Origin: JAJXZJ01 sp050012855 | GTDB lineage: Bacteria > Verrucomicrobiota > Verrucomicrobiia > Limisphaerales > J093 | Reading direction: 5' to 3' | Assembly (NCBI GenBank): GCA_050012855.1 | Contig: JBEKGJ010000027.1 | Span: 1 to 64,000 of the forward strand | Length of the DNA stretch: 64,000 nt | Shown here: piece after piece, positions 29,112 to 36,085 of the stretch | Layout: each line of letters starts with the position of its first letter | How positions within the stretch are numbered: position 1 is the stretch's first letter | Program-made: the position numbers and the translations under genes | Notes under the pieces: generated by a model | Database searches by the model: none | Told to the model about the DNA's origin: nothing | The model's input: only the letters and a program-made list of their open reading frames with translations

Positions 29112-29530
29112 CGGTTTGCCTCGACACCAGCGTCTTCCTTCAGATCTTCGGGCGGAAGCAGCCGTTTTATCCCATTCTGCGCGCTCTGCTGGACGGAGGG
29201 CTGACGCTCGCCCTCTCCACGGAAATCCTGCGCGAATACGAAGAAGTCACCGTCAAGCTCTCCGGCAAGGAGCGCTGGGGGGAAGTAGTTGTGCTGTTGG
29301 AACTGCTGGCCCAACTTCACGGCAACATCCGGCACGTCCAGCCGCAGTACCGCTTCGGCGTGATTACCGCTGACCCGGACGACAATAAATTCTGCGACTG
29401 CGCCATCGCCGCCGAGGCGGATTTCGTGGTGACGGAAGACCATCACTTCGCGGCGCTAAAATCGGCGGGTTTCCGCCCGCAGGCCGCCACACCGGCCGAG
29501 TTCATCCATCTCCATTTGGCGGCCGGCTAG
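29108..29530 (+). CDS. PIN-domain toxin (putative RNase)
   Basis: 140 residues. All expected acidic residues of a PIN nuclease are visible: LDTSVFLQIFG (Asp6), EILREYEEV, and ADPDDNKFCDCAIAAEADFVVTEDHHF with three or four aspartates. It resembles the COG1569-type branch of PIN toxins (LDTSV/N-VF, then DPDDNKFLDCA). It likely cleaves RNA when its antitoxin is lost. The start overlaps the upstream antitoxin stop by 4 bp. Confidence 0.8.
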   Translation: MTVCLDTSVFLQIFGRKQPFYPILRALLDGGLTLALSTEILREYEEVTVKLSGKERWGEVVVLLELLAQLHGNIRHVQPQYRFGVITADPDDNKFCDCAIAAEADFVVTEDHHFAALKSAGFRPQAATPAEFIHLHLAAG

Positions 29531-29596
29531 AGCGGATGCCTGGCGCCAGCAATCTGCAATCGGGCATCTTGCATCTCAAATCAAGCGGTGCGCGGC

Positions 29597-29699
29597 GTCG
29601 CTGCCGAGGTCGCCGTCGCGCGGCAGGAGGTCGTAAAGCGTCGTGGCCACAGGGCGGGGAATCTACCGGCTGACCGCGATGCTGAGAAGGAGGAACGCA
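29597..29699 (-). repeat. Helicase 5'-end repeat, copy 2 (remnant)
   Basis: A gap-free, roughly 86% identical copy of 28719-28821. It would read MATTLYDLLPRDGDLGSDAA on the minus strand, then leads into unrelated sequence, so it is a truncated gene start without a gene. It marks the right edge of the antitoxin/PIN insertion. Confidence 0.8.
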
Positions 29700-29724
29700 G
29701 GAAGCCAGTCCGCGCTCCCAACCA

Positions 29725-29952
29725 TCACCCAGCCAGCCGTCCCTTCCAGTAATCCGGGTGCCGGCTATGATGCTTCACCACGAGTATCCGCACCGTTTCA
29801 CCCTCGACGCGGTGGAGAATGCTGTAGGGAAAGCGCCGCATGAGAAATCGGCGGATGTCCTGTTCCAAGATGCGCCAGCGGTCGGGCGTTTCCAGAATCA
29901 TGGCCGCGGCGGATTGAAACTCCGCGCGAAAACGCGCGCCCAAGCCTGGCAC
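29725..29952 (-). CDS. ParE/RelE-family toxin, start unclear
   Basis: The readable frame from a GTG at 29952 gives 75 residues (MPGLGARFRAEFQSAAAMIL, RRFPYSILHRVEGETVRILVVKHHSRHPDYWKGRLAG), the core of a ParE-type toxin. Clear family-like sequence continues upstream to about 30005 (LPPDAEAELAEAARFYERKV), but I find no ATG, GTG or TTG in that frame before it runs into the antitoxin gene. Either an unusual start is used or the 5' end has been damaged. It pairs with the antitoxin gene 30011-30250 just upstream. Confidence 0.6.
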   Translation of the reverse strand: MPGLGARFRAEFQSAAAMILETPDRWRILEQDIRRFLMRRFPYSILHRVEGETVRILVVKHHSRHPDYWKGRLAG

Positions 29953-30010
29953 CTTGCGTTCGTAGAACCGCGCCGCCTCGGCGAGTTCCGCTTCCGCATC
30001 CGGTGGTAAC

Positions 30011-30250
30011 TCAGGCGCATTCGATGGCCCGGCGCATGGTTTCCATCACTTGCTCATGCGTGCGTCCCGCCACTGCGCCCGAAGACAATTCGGCATCGCG
30101 GCGCCGGGCCGCGGCCAGCGCCTCCCGCTCTTCGTCCGGCGTCGAGGAGAGGCGGATGTCCTCAATGCTCTGCCAGAGATCTTGCGCCAGCGAAACCCGC
30201 TCGGCCAGCGGCAGGGCCAGGACGGCTTGCGTCAGTTGCTCTTTCGACAT
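30011..30250 (-). CDS. Addiction-module antitoxin (TIGR02574-like)
   Basis: 79 residues from the ATG at 30250: MSKEQLTQAVLALPLAERVS, LAQDLWQSIEDIRLSSTPDE, EREALAAARRRDAELSSGAV. The LPLAERxxLAxxLWxSI pattern and size are those of putative addiction-module components usually partnered with ParE/RelE toxins. The frame is open further upstream, but MSKEQLTQ is the family-typical start. It is followed by the ParE-like gene, so this is a complete or nearly complete TA pair. Confidence 0.75.
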   Translation of the reverse strand: MSKEQLTQAVLALPLAERVSLAQDLWQSIEDIRLSSTPDEEREALAAARRRDAELSSGAVAGRTHEQVMETMRRAIECA

Positions 30251-30355
30251 GGAATCACAATAGATTTGGCGCGCTGCCCCGTCAACCGCGCATGAAACCG
30301 CGACACGACCCCTCCGCGGCAAGCAACCTCCAAGCCCACGATCCCCGAAAACGCC

Positions 30356-30865
30356 TCACGCTTGACGCAGCGTCTTGCGAATCCGCGCCAGGCAGCGTGT
30401 CGGCGGCCGCAACTCATGCTCCCAAATCCGCAACACCCGCCAGCCCGCCGCGCGCAATGTCCGGGTGACTTTCCGGTCACGGACCTGGTTCCCGGCCAGT
30501 TTTTTCTGCCAGAACGCCGCGTGGTTGCGCGGCTTCGTCGCGTGAATGGGACAGCCGTGCCAGAAACACCCGTCCACGAAGACCGCCAGCTTGAGTTTCG
30601 GGAACACGAAATCCGGCCGCACACGGAAACTGCGAACAACGATTTTCGATTTGCGAATGGTCCCCGCGCTGCGCGACCTGCGTCCTTCGCGCTTCGCAAT
30701 TTGTAATTCGCAACTCGTAATTCGCAATTCGATTTGCCTTCGCCAGCCCGTGATGCGTTCGCGGCGAAAGATGGCCATCAACGCCAGTTCCGTGTCCCGG
30801 TTCCCGCGCGAGCGGATGCGGGACATGACCTGCGAACGCTTGGCCTTGGTGAAGACGTCAGGCAT
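30356..30865 (-). CDS. vsr: Very-short-patch mismatch endonuclease (Vsr) with an internal expansion
   Basis: 169 residues. Vsr nicks DNA at T:G mismatches that arise when 5-methylcytosine deaminates, and normally accompanies a C5 methyltransferase. Visible here: RSQVMSRIRSRGNRDTELAL with the conserved Glu, RPDFVFPKLKLAVFVDGCFW then HGCP with catalytic Asp and zinc/active-site residues, and LRAAGWRVLRIWEHEL. Between GWRRQ and RPDFVFP, where the family has under 15 residues, there are about 40 of low-complexity sequence encoded by an ATTCGCAA-type repeat. Copies of its 5' end recur three more times in the next 1.5 kb. The partner methyltransferase lies at 36.5-38.4 kb. Confidence 0.85.
   Translation of the reverse strand: MPDVFTKAKRSQVMSRIRSRGNRDTELALMAIFRRERITGWRRQIELRITSCELQIAKREGRRSRSAGTIRKSKIVVRSFRVRPDFVFPKLKLAVFVDGCFWHGCPIHATKPRNHAAFWQKKLAGNQVRDRKVTRTLRAAGWRVLRIWEHELRPPTRCLARIRKTLRQA
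30600..30735 (-). repeat. In-frame simple repeat expanding Vsr
   Basis: Degenerate tandem words of the type AATTCGCAA / ACTCGTAATTC, best seen at 30698-30735, are translated as LRITSCELQIAKREGRR and neighbours. I recall this text as a dispersed verrucomicrobial repeat, usually intergenic. Related words occur in the inverted pair at 54.7 and 55.5 kb. Confidence 0.6.
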
Positions 30866-30884
30866 CGGGCCTAAGCAGGCGTGT

Positions 30885-31088
30885 TCAACTGATGCCTTCC
30901 ACCCGCGAAGCGTAATCCAGGCAGGCCCGCACGTCGTCGTCGGTCAGGGTCGGGTATTCGCTCAGCACATCCTCGACCGAATCGCCGGCTGCCAGGAATT
31001 CCAGCACGGTCTGCACGGTGACGCGCGTGCCCCGGATCACGGGCTTGCCGTTGCAGAGGTCGGGTTGAACAACGATGCGCTCAGACAT
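30885..31088 (-). CDS. DUF433-family antitoxin-like protein
   Basis: 67 residues: MSERIVVQPDLCNGKPVIRG, TRVTVQTVLEFLAAGDSVED, VLSEYPTLTDDDVRACLDYA. This is a textbook DUF433 protein (GKPxIRGTRxxVxxxLxxLAxG), a small winged-helix-like family that commonly acts as antitoxin to a DUF5615 PIN-like toxin. No DUF5615 gene is present, so the unit is solitary or the toxin was lost. It lies between the intact vsr and copy B of the vsr 5' end. Confidence 0.8.
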   Translation of the reverse strand: MSERIVVQPDLCNGKPVIRGTRVTVQTVLEFLAAGDSVEDVLSEYPTLTDDDVRACLDYASRVEGIS

Positions 31089-31132
31089 GGAGCCAGTTTA
31101 ACCCGCCCCCGCGAAAAACCAAGGACCATACC

Positions 31133-31192
31133 CGGCCCGCGAATCCGCGCCCTCGTCTCTGAGCTCCTTGCCTTGGTGAAGACGTCAGGCAT
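31133..31192 (-). repeat. vsr 5'-end copy B
   Basis: Read leftward from CAT 31190-31192 it gives MPDVFTKARSSETRARIRG. About 31 bp around CTTGGTGAAGACGTCAGGCA are essentially identical to the intact vsr start, including the CCCG before the ATG; further in, it has decayed. It separates the DUF433 gene from the hicBA pair. Confidence 0.75.
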
Positions 31193-31255
31193 CGGGCAAC
31201 CACGAAACACACCAAACATACGAAAGGAACCGCGGATGAGGCCGGATGGGCGCGG

Positions 31256-31352
31256 ATGCGGCGTAGCGGCGTCCCGGTAGAACGCCGCTGTTTCCCGGCT
31301 TTGGGACAGGCGGGTGTTCCCATGGCAGATGGCGGCGGATGGCCATCCGCTC
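31256..31352. repeat. Dispersed repeat with a perfect palindrome
   Basis: Contains GCGGATGGCCATCCGC (31335-31350), a perfect 16-bp palindrome, within GC-rich text that I recall as a dispersed verrucomicrobial repeat. Its right end supplies the TAG stop and last codons of the hicB gene at 31353. A related arm (GATGGCG...CGCCATC) occurs at 38312-38331 at the start of the methyltransferase gene. Confidence 0.5.
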
Positions 31353-31589
31353 CTACGCTGGAACCGCCTCGCGCATGGGACGCGTGTTCGGGGCTGGCAG
31401 GGGCAGACCTTGCGCCTCCGCCGTGGTCACCGTGTCCTCCACCGCGTCGCACAAGGCCGCATAAGCTGCTTGCGGTGTCGCTCCGTGGCAGACGCCGCCC
31501 CCCGGAAAAAGATCGGGGCAGTAGCCCACGTAAACACGGTCTTCCTCGCTCCACTGGACGAACATCAGATAACGGTCTTGAGTCTTCAT
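31353..31589 (-). CDS. hicB: HicB-family antitoxin
   Basis: 78 residues: YLMFVQWSEEDRVYVGYCPD, LFPGGGVCHGATPQAAYAAL, CDAVEDTVTTAEAQGLPLPA. The beta-sheet/helix layout (WSEEDxxYVGxCPDLP, GxxxxEAxxxL) is HicB. No separate DNA-binding domain follows; the last residues come from a repeat element. The start overlaps the stop of a frameshifted hicA by 3 bp, the order expected of hicAB. With the toxin gene apparently broken, the antitoxin may be a relic. Confidence 0.75.
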   Translation of the reverse strand: MKTQDRYLMFVQWSEEDRVYVGYCPDLFPGGGVCHGATPQAAYAALCDAVEDTVTTAEAQGLPLPAPNTRPMREAVPA

Positions 31590-31791
31590 GGTTCCACCTG
31601 TTTGCGTGCGCGCGGCACTTGTTTTTCAAGATAATGCTGGGCGTCATCGCCGTCATGTCCGCTGATCATGACAAACCCCGGGAACCTTGGATGAATGAAC
31701 TTCCGGTGGCTTCCCTTGCCGCCGTGGACGCGCGCAAACCCGGCGCGTTCCAGATGGCAACCAACTGGCGAATCTTGCGCGGCACACGCAT
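31586..31791 (-). pseudogene. hicA: hicA toxin gene with a 5' frameshift
   Basis: The minus strand reads, from an ATG at 31791, MRVPRKIRQLVA; then, one base out of frame, HLERAGFARVHGGKGSHRKF, IHPRFPGFVMISGHDGDDAQ and HYLEKQVPRARKQVEP, ending in the TGA that overlaps hicB. This is a complete HicA double-stranded-RNA-binding-like toxin, with the catalytic His in GSHRKF, apart from one missing base near 31756-31762. No single open frame covers it, so it is easy to miss. It could be a true mutation or a sequencing error; with the base restored, the hicAB pair would be intact. Confidence 0.65.
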
Positions 31792-31853
31792 ACCATACCA
31801 GTCGGGCCGGCCGCTTGCCAACCCGGGTTTTGCTTCCCGCCGGAGCCCGCTGC

Positions 31854-31865
31854 AGACGTCAGGCA
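31854..31865 (-). repeat. vsr-start core motif, copy E
   Basis: The 12-mer AGACGTCAGGCA found at every vsr-start copy appears here a fifth time without extended similarity (neighbouring bases differ), within noncoding text between hicA and copy C. It may be a badly decayed copy. Confidence 0.4.
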
Positions 31866-31942
31866 GGATTCAACGACGGCACCACGCGTTCCATCATCTG
31901 GCAGTCCGGCCTGACACCGCACGACTTTGGTTTCTGAACGCC

Positions 31943-31998
31943 CCCGGGATGCGGGACATTACCTGCGAACGCTTGGCCCTGGTAAAGACGTCAGGCAT
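31943..31998 (-). repeat. vsr 5'-end copy C
   Basis: From CAT 31996-31998 it reads MPDVFTRAKRSQVMSRI and then diverges. Over about 53 bp it has roughly four to five differences from the intact vsr gene, so it is the best-preserved truncated copy. The rightward HicB-like gene begins 50 bp downstream on the plus strand. Confidence 0.8.
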
Positions 31999-32047
31999 GA
32001 AACCCTCCGTTTACGCCGGGCAGAAGGCGGGCTACGGTGGGCGCGTC

Positions 32048-32266
32048 ATGATCGTTCCACTTTCGAAAGTGCAGCTCCGTCAGGACGAAGACGGCGTCTG
32101 GATCGCCAAATCCAGCCTGCTGCCGGGTTGCCACGCGCACGGACACGACCGCGGCGAAGCCGCCCTGCGCTTTCAAGAGGCGGCCAAGGCGCATCTGGAG
32201 GCGCTGCTCGAAACCGGTCGGCCCATCCCGCCCGCCTTCCGCGACAAATTCGTCCTCGCCGCCTGA
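32048..32266 (+). CDS. HicB-like antitoxin, orphan
   Basis: 72 residues from an ATG at 32048: MIVPLSKVQLRQDEDGVWIA, KSSLLPGCHAHGHDRGEAAL, RFQEAAKAHLEALLETGRPI. The DEDGVWxAxxxxLPGCxAxGxxxxEA pattern is that of HicB-type antitoxins. The frame is open upstream, but only from here does it read like protein; an ATG at 31997 lies inside vsr copy C. No toxin gene is adjacent. It runs opposite to the surrounding genes and ends just where vsr copy D begins to show similarity. Confidence 0.7.
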   Translation: MIVPLSKVQLRQDEDGVWIAKSSLLPGCHAHGHDRGEAALRFQEAAKAHLEALLETGRPIPPAFRDKFVLAA

Positions 32267-32271
32267 GTTGT

Positions 32272-32362
32272 GGGCCAGTTCTACCTCAAGCGATTCTGAA
32301 CCGTGGCACCGGAGGCGGGGCATGAGGTGCGGCCGCTTGACTCTGGTGAAAACGTCAGGCAT
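32272..32362 (-). repeat. vsr 5'-end copy D
   Basis: From CAT 32360-32362: MPDVFTRVKRPHLMPRLRCH, then GSESLEVEL. It is more diverged than B and C but shares similarity with Vsr over about 30 codons. It starts 76 bp after the stop of the DUF6339-like gene, which suggests this is where vsr stood before the small genes were inserted. Confidence 0.7.
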
Positions 32363-32437
32363 GGCAAATCCACCACCGAATGGCTTTGTCATAGAAAAAC
32401 GCTTTCACAGCCCACGAAGCTGATTCGAGACACCGTT

Positions 32438-33196
32438 TCACTGAACCGAAAGTAGCTGGCTGATGGCGAGCGCACGTTGGCAAAGCGCATCCGATTCGCT
32501 TTCGGATTGGATCGAATCCAAGCAGACAACCCGAGCAAGTCGGTTGACCGTTCGGCATATTGCTTTCTGAGCGGTGTCGTTCAGCGAGTGCTGCCCTTGG
32601 AGCGCGGCCAAATTGTGCGCCACCAAGGCGTGCCCAGAAAAAGCGCAGTCAACGAAATACAGCATGAGCGATGTCCGTCCCCGGACGTTGCGTGTCGCTT
32701 GGTATCGGCGAGGGTCGGCTGTTGGCTTCTCGTGATCGCACGTGATATCGGCCCACCACCATAGCCTCGAAACGGCATTACGGCGGGTGTTGCCGGCAAA
32801 CCTCGCCCAGAGGGCGGCAATCTTCGGAGTGTCGTATCGCCAGCGCACGTACTGGGCGCAGCCAAAACACGCCAGATACGCCCAGAATTCCGGGTCAGAA
32901 GCCTCTCGGTGAGTAAGCCCATCCAGCGACTTGTGGATTGCCACCGCCATTCTTCCGTCGCTTGCGACGCGGTCCCCCTGCGACTCTGAATCCCCAAGTT
33001 CTTGCACGACCGCTTCGAATGCGTCCCGGATTTGCTGTGCGGCCAAAGCCGTGTTGATCTGAGCCGTCAGATCAAGCTGCTGAATCTTGAGTCCCTCTCT
33101 GGGCGGCGGCTGGACTTCGCGCCAAGCTGCAGCGGCCACAGACGCCAGCCAGTCGCCGGACTTCAGATACTTTCGGTCAGTGATTCGGTATGTCAT
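32438..33196 (-). CDS. DUF6339-like protein of the defence operon
   Basis: 252 residues from the ATG at 33196, which overlaps the preceding stop by 4 bp. Sequence such as DPEFWAYLACFGCAQYVRWR, NAVSRLWWWADITCDHEKPT, DPRRYQATRNVRGRTSLMLY suggests the DUF6339 family, helical proteins I associate with Dcm/Vsr/GHKL-ATPase neighbourhoods in putative anti-phage systems. The biochemical role is unknown. It is the last gene of the compact operon running from 38.6 kb. Confidence 0.6.
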   Translation of the reverse strand: MTYRITDRKYLKSGDWLASVAAAAWREVQPPPREGLKIQQLDLTAQINTALAAQQIRDAFEAVVQELGDSESQGDRVASDGRMAVAIHKSLDGLTHREASDPEFWAYLACFGCAQYVRWRYDTPKIAALWARFAGNTRRNAVSRLWWWADITCDHEKPTADPRRYQATRNVRGRTSLMLYFVDCAFSGHALVAHNLAALQGQHSLNDTAQKAICRTVNRLARVVCLDSIQSESESDALCQRALAISQLLSVQ

Positions 33197-34149
33197 GCGC
33201 CACCTCTTGTCTCTGGTTGAAATCGGAACAGGCCGTTTACACGCGACAAGTTCTGCCCAGCCGTCAGGCAATCTTGAATTCTCACGGAGAGTTCGTTCAG
33301 GACGTTGACGTCCAGATGGTCAGGGGACGGAAGCAGCCAGCCGCGCTCGGCAAAGCGTTTGCGCCACATGTCCGCGATTCTCGTCGAAGGCCAGTTCTCC
33401 CCGTCCACTTCCGTGTTCTCCTCCCGGATGGCCCAGAGCACGACTCTCTCCCAAACATGATGCCAGATGAACTGGCGCATCGCGGCCCCGGCCAATGCGG
33501 CGGGAGAGTTATCTCCAGGCCGGGTCAACACGCTTTCAATCTGGTTTCGAAAGGCGGCGTTTAGCCAGACTCTGGGCACCTGGCTACCGCCACAGAGTTC
33601 GACGTGAATAAACGCTCCTTTGGGGAGACCGCGCCCCTCGAAGTCCAGCCAATCAACAGGAATCGTCTCGCCCGTCCAATCCTCGTCTAGGGTGATGACG
33701 ATGGGCTTGGCGGAGACACCAACGACCGCACCCGTTGAAAGTTCTGCCCCTTCACTGGTCGCGGCGGCAGCGGGAGCAAGGAAGAGTGCCTCCAGATGAA
33801 CGACGCCACGCAACCGCTCCAATGGCAGTTCTGCCAGGATTTGCCCGGTTTGGTCAGCCGGGTAGAACTTGCGAAATTTTGTCTCTTTGCAGAGGGCGCG
33901 GAAACCAGCGATGGCAGCCGCCGTAGTGGCGGGTCCGAAGACGTGAGTGCGGACCTCCGCCATCGTGGTTTCCAATTTAGCGCGCAATGTGATTGCCCCG
34001 GAGGCCCGCTCGCGGAGTGAACTGCAATCTACCAAGATCCCCTTTGATGATTCTCTTGGTTCGAACGTGATCTGCCCATACTGGACCGACCCGACGCTGT
34101 ATCGCACATCCTCGAAGACAGGGTATGGCCAAGCGGTTTCCTTAAGCAT
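33193..34149 (-). CDS. Unknown protein of the GHKL/methyltransferase operon
   Basis: 318 residues from the ATG at 34149 (another ATG at 34164 is possible; either overlaps the GHKL stop). The N-terminal half is beta-rich and the C-terminal half helical (IWHHVWERVVLWAIREENTE, IADMWRKRFAERGWLLPSPD). No nuclease or ATP-binding motif is visible. Overlap with both neighbours implies translational coupling and a stoichiometric complex with the GHKL ATPase and the DUF6339-like protein. Function unknown; a structural or substrate-recognition subunit is a reasonable guess. Confidence 0.6.
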   Translation of the reverse strand: MLKETAWPYPVFEDVRYSVGSVQYGQITFEPRESSKGILVDCSSLRERASGAITLRAKLETTMAEVRTHVFGPATTAAAIAGFRALCKETKFRKFYPADQTGQILAELPLERLRGVVHLEALFLAPAAAATSEGAELSTGAVVGVSAKPIVITLDEDWTGETIPVDWLDFEGRGLPKGAFIHVELCGGSQVPRVWLNAAFRNQIESVLTRPGDNSPAALAGAAMRQFIWHHVWERVVLWAIREENTEVDGENWPSTRIADMWRKRFAERGWLLPSPDHLDVNVLNELSVRIQDCLTAGQNLSRVNGLFRFQPETRGGA

Positions 34150-36076
34150 TTGAGTCCTCTCCAATTGGTTCAGGTTCCGGTGCCGCGACTTCTGTGGAGA
34201 CTGTTGCTTTCAACAGTCCTTCACTCACCGAAAAGATTTCCGGAACTATTGCCACTGTTGAGCCTGAGATTTTCACTTGCACGTCTGTTGGTTGAGTCGG
34301 AATCGTAAGGCGCGTCTTGCCGTTCGCTAGAGTCGCGACAGGCAGGTTCGCTGGAACGGTGACGATGCCCTCCAAGTTGAAGCGCTCTTCCTTGGCTGCG
34401 TTTCCAGTTTCCATCGCCGGTTCCACCCAGAATTCGACGGCACACGGCGGCTGGTCCGCCTGAATTCTGGCCGTGATCTCAAACCGATACCGGTTTTGCG
34501 CGCGGATAAAGGCTCTCTTCTTGAGTATTGGCTGTCCTCCCGGCGGTGGCGGCGGCGGGCCAACCGGTCCCGCGCCTGGAAACTTCAGCCCTTCCTCAAC
34601 TGGCGCCATGCCGCCGGGTGTTTCCGGTTGCTCGACGCGGCTATTGCGCTCGAAATAGTCACGTAGCTTCTTCAGCAGATCGCGGACGACGGGGCGGGCG
34701 TCGGGCCAGTGCCGAAGACTGGCCGACTTCTCATCCCAACGGGTGTGAGTCACATATTCCGAGAATCCCAACAGGACATCGCCGCGCAACCCGTTGCTGC
34801 TCGCTTGCGAGGCACGCCCGCCTAGCGCAAGTCCAACAAACGGGCGGACGAGTGTGTTCCCGGTCAACTTCGTGTAGCCGACAACCATCCCCTGCCCGCG
34901 GATGCAGGCGACCTTGCGGCTGAAATCTTCCCTCACTTCGCCCTCGCGGACGGCGAACGCCATGCCAGCCTTGGCAAAGGTGTTTGTTGCTGGAGTGGCA
35001 GCAGGCGGCGGCCCCACAGGGACACGGAAGGCAACCTGTTCAGGCGCGGCATCATTTGGCCCGCGCTGGCCGGTCTTCAGACGCTGGTACAGTTCGATAA
35101 ACGGCTGGTAAAGTGCCAAATGGTCGTTGGCGCTGCTACTCTCTCCATCTTCATCCTCCGTCGTGACCACCAATCGTTCGTCCACGATGGCTGGCCAAAA
35201 GTACCTTGCGGCAAAGCGGGCAATAAGGGCATGTGACGCTACGGCCCCTTCGGCTTCGTCGCTGAGGGGTTCTTCCCAAAATGGAATGAGGATTGTGGTG
35301 CCAGCCTCGTCGCTTGTTTCCCGGCGGCTGATGCCCATGCGGGTGGCCATTTCCTGAGCGGAGGCGTCGCAAATGGGACGGCACCAACCGCCCGTTCGGT
35401 TGCCGCCGTAACCGAAGCCATGGTACGGTTGGTTGTTGAGGAAGTGAGGGCCAAGCCGGGCTTGGCCGGCTGCCCGGTGGTTCGTCGCCCCAAATGCAAA
35501 GGCAAGCCGGGAAAAGAAGACCACCGTCTGAATACGGGACGCAGCCCAGAGGACCGCTTTGCCGAGTCCGTAGGTTCCACCTGCCCCCAAGCTCTGCTTC
35601 TCTCGACGCGCATCGTCTCTGGCCAGCGCGACGTAAGCTTTCGGCGGCTCGCCCGGCAAACGGCGCTCGTCTTCTTCCAGGCGAATTGACTCCGGCCCGA
35701 CGAGGCCAATCGTGCCGTGTTCGGAAATCTCAAGAACACGAACACTGCCTGCCTCCAACTGTGCTGGGTCGCCGAATTCCGGCGGAAGCTGTTGCGCCAG
35801 CCGAATCCGGTTCGCAGCCGCCACTCGGCCCTTCAATGCTGCCCAGCCCAGCGCATTCAGGAAATTCGTTCGCTGGCCTGGAGTGTTGATGCTACGGAGC
35901 TTGAAGTGGACTCGCACCACCTTCCCTTCCAAGGCTGCGTCCAAGGAGTTCTGCAGAACTTCCCGGACGAAGATTTCAAAGGGCGAGATGGTGTGGTCGC
36001 CTTCGATGATGATTCGCGACTGTGAGGCAGCATAGCCGTCTCCTGCTTCGGGTCTGAGGTAGAATTCCCAATCCAT
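34142..36076 (-). CDS. GHKL (HSP90/MutL/MORC-like) ATPase
   Basis: 644 residues. The GHKL nucleotide fold is identifiable from the N-box ISPFEIFVREVLQNSLDAAL (Glu39, Asn43) and a glycine lid SLGAGGTYGLGKAVLW near residue 165. The middle box, normally DxGxG, reads EHGTIG. A transducer-like domain follows (VREDFSRKVACIRGQGMVVG), then a Pro-rich linker GPPPPPPGG near 510 and a beta-rich C-terminal domain. Such ATPases occur with C5 methyltransferases and Vsr in prokaryotic conflict systems related to MORC. It probably acts as an ATP-driven clamp on DNA; this is inference from the fold and neighbours. Confidence 0.75.
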   Translation of the reverse strand: MDWEFYLRPEAGDGYAASQSRIIIEGDHTISPFEIFVREVLQNSLDAALEGKVVRVHFKLRSINTPGQRTNFLNALGWAALKGRVAAANRIRLAQQLPPEFGDPAQLEAGSVRVLEISEHGTIGLVGPESIRLEEDERRLPGEPPKAYVALARDDARREKQSLGAGGTYGLGKAVLWAASRIQTVVFFSRLAFAFGATNHRAAGQARLGPHFLNNQPYHGFGYGGNRTGGWCRPICDASAQEMATRMGISRRETSDEAGTTILIPFWEEPLSDEAEGAVASHALIARFAARYFWPAIVDERLVVTTEDEDGESSSANDHLALYQPFIELYQRLKTGQRGPNDAAPEQVAFRVPVGPPPAATPATNTFAKAGMAFAVREGEVREDFSRKVACIRGQGMVVGYTKLTGNTLVRPFVGLALGGRASQASSNGLRGDVLLGFSEYVTHTRWDEKSASLRHWPDARPVVRDLLKKLRDYFERNSRVEQPETPGGMAPVEEGLKFPGAGPVGPPPPPPGGQPILKKRAFIRAQNRYRFEITARIQADQPPCAVEFWVEPAMETGNAAKEERFNLEGIVTVPANLPVATLANGKTRLTIPTQPTDVQVKISGSTVAIVPEIFSVSEGLLKATVSTEVAAPEPEPIGEDSNA

Positions 36077-36085
36077 AGTTGTTCT

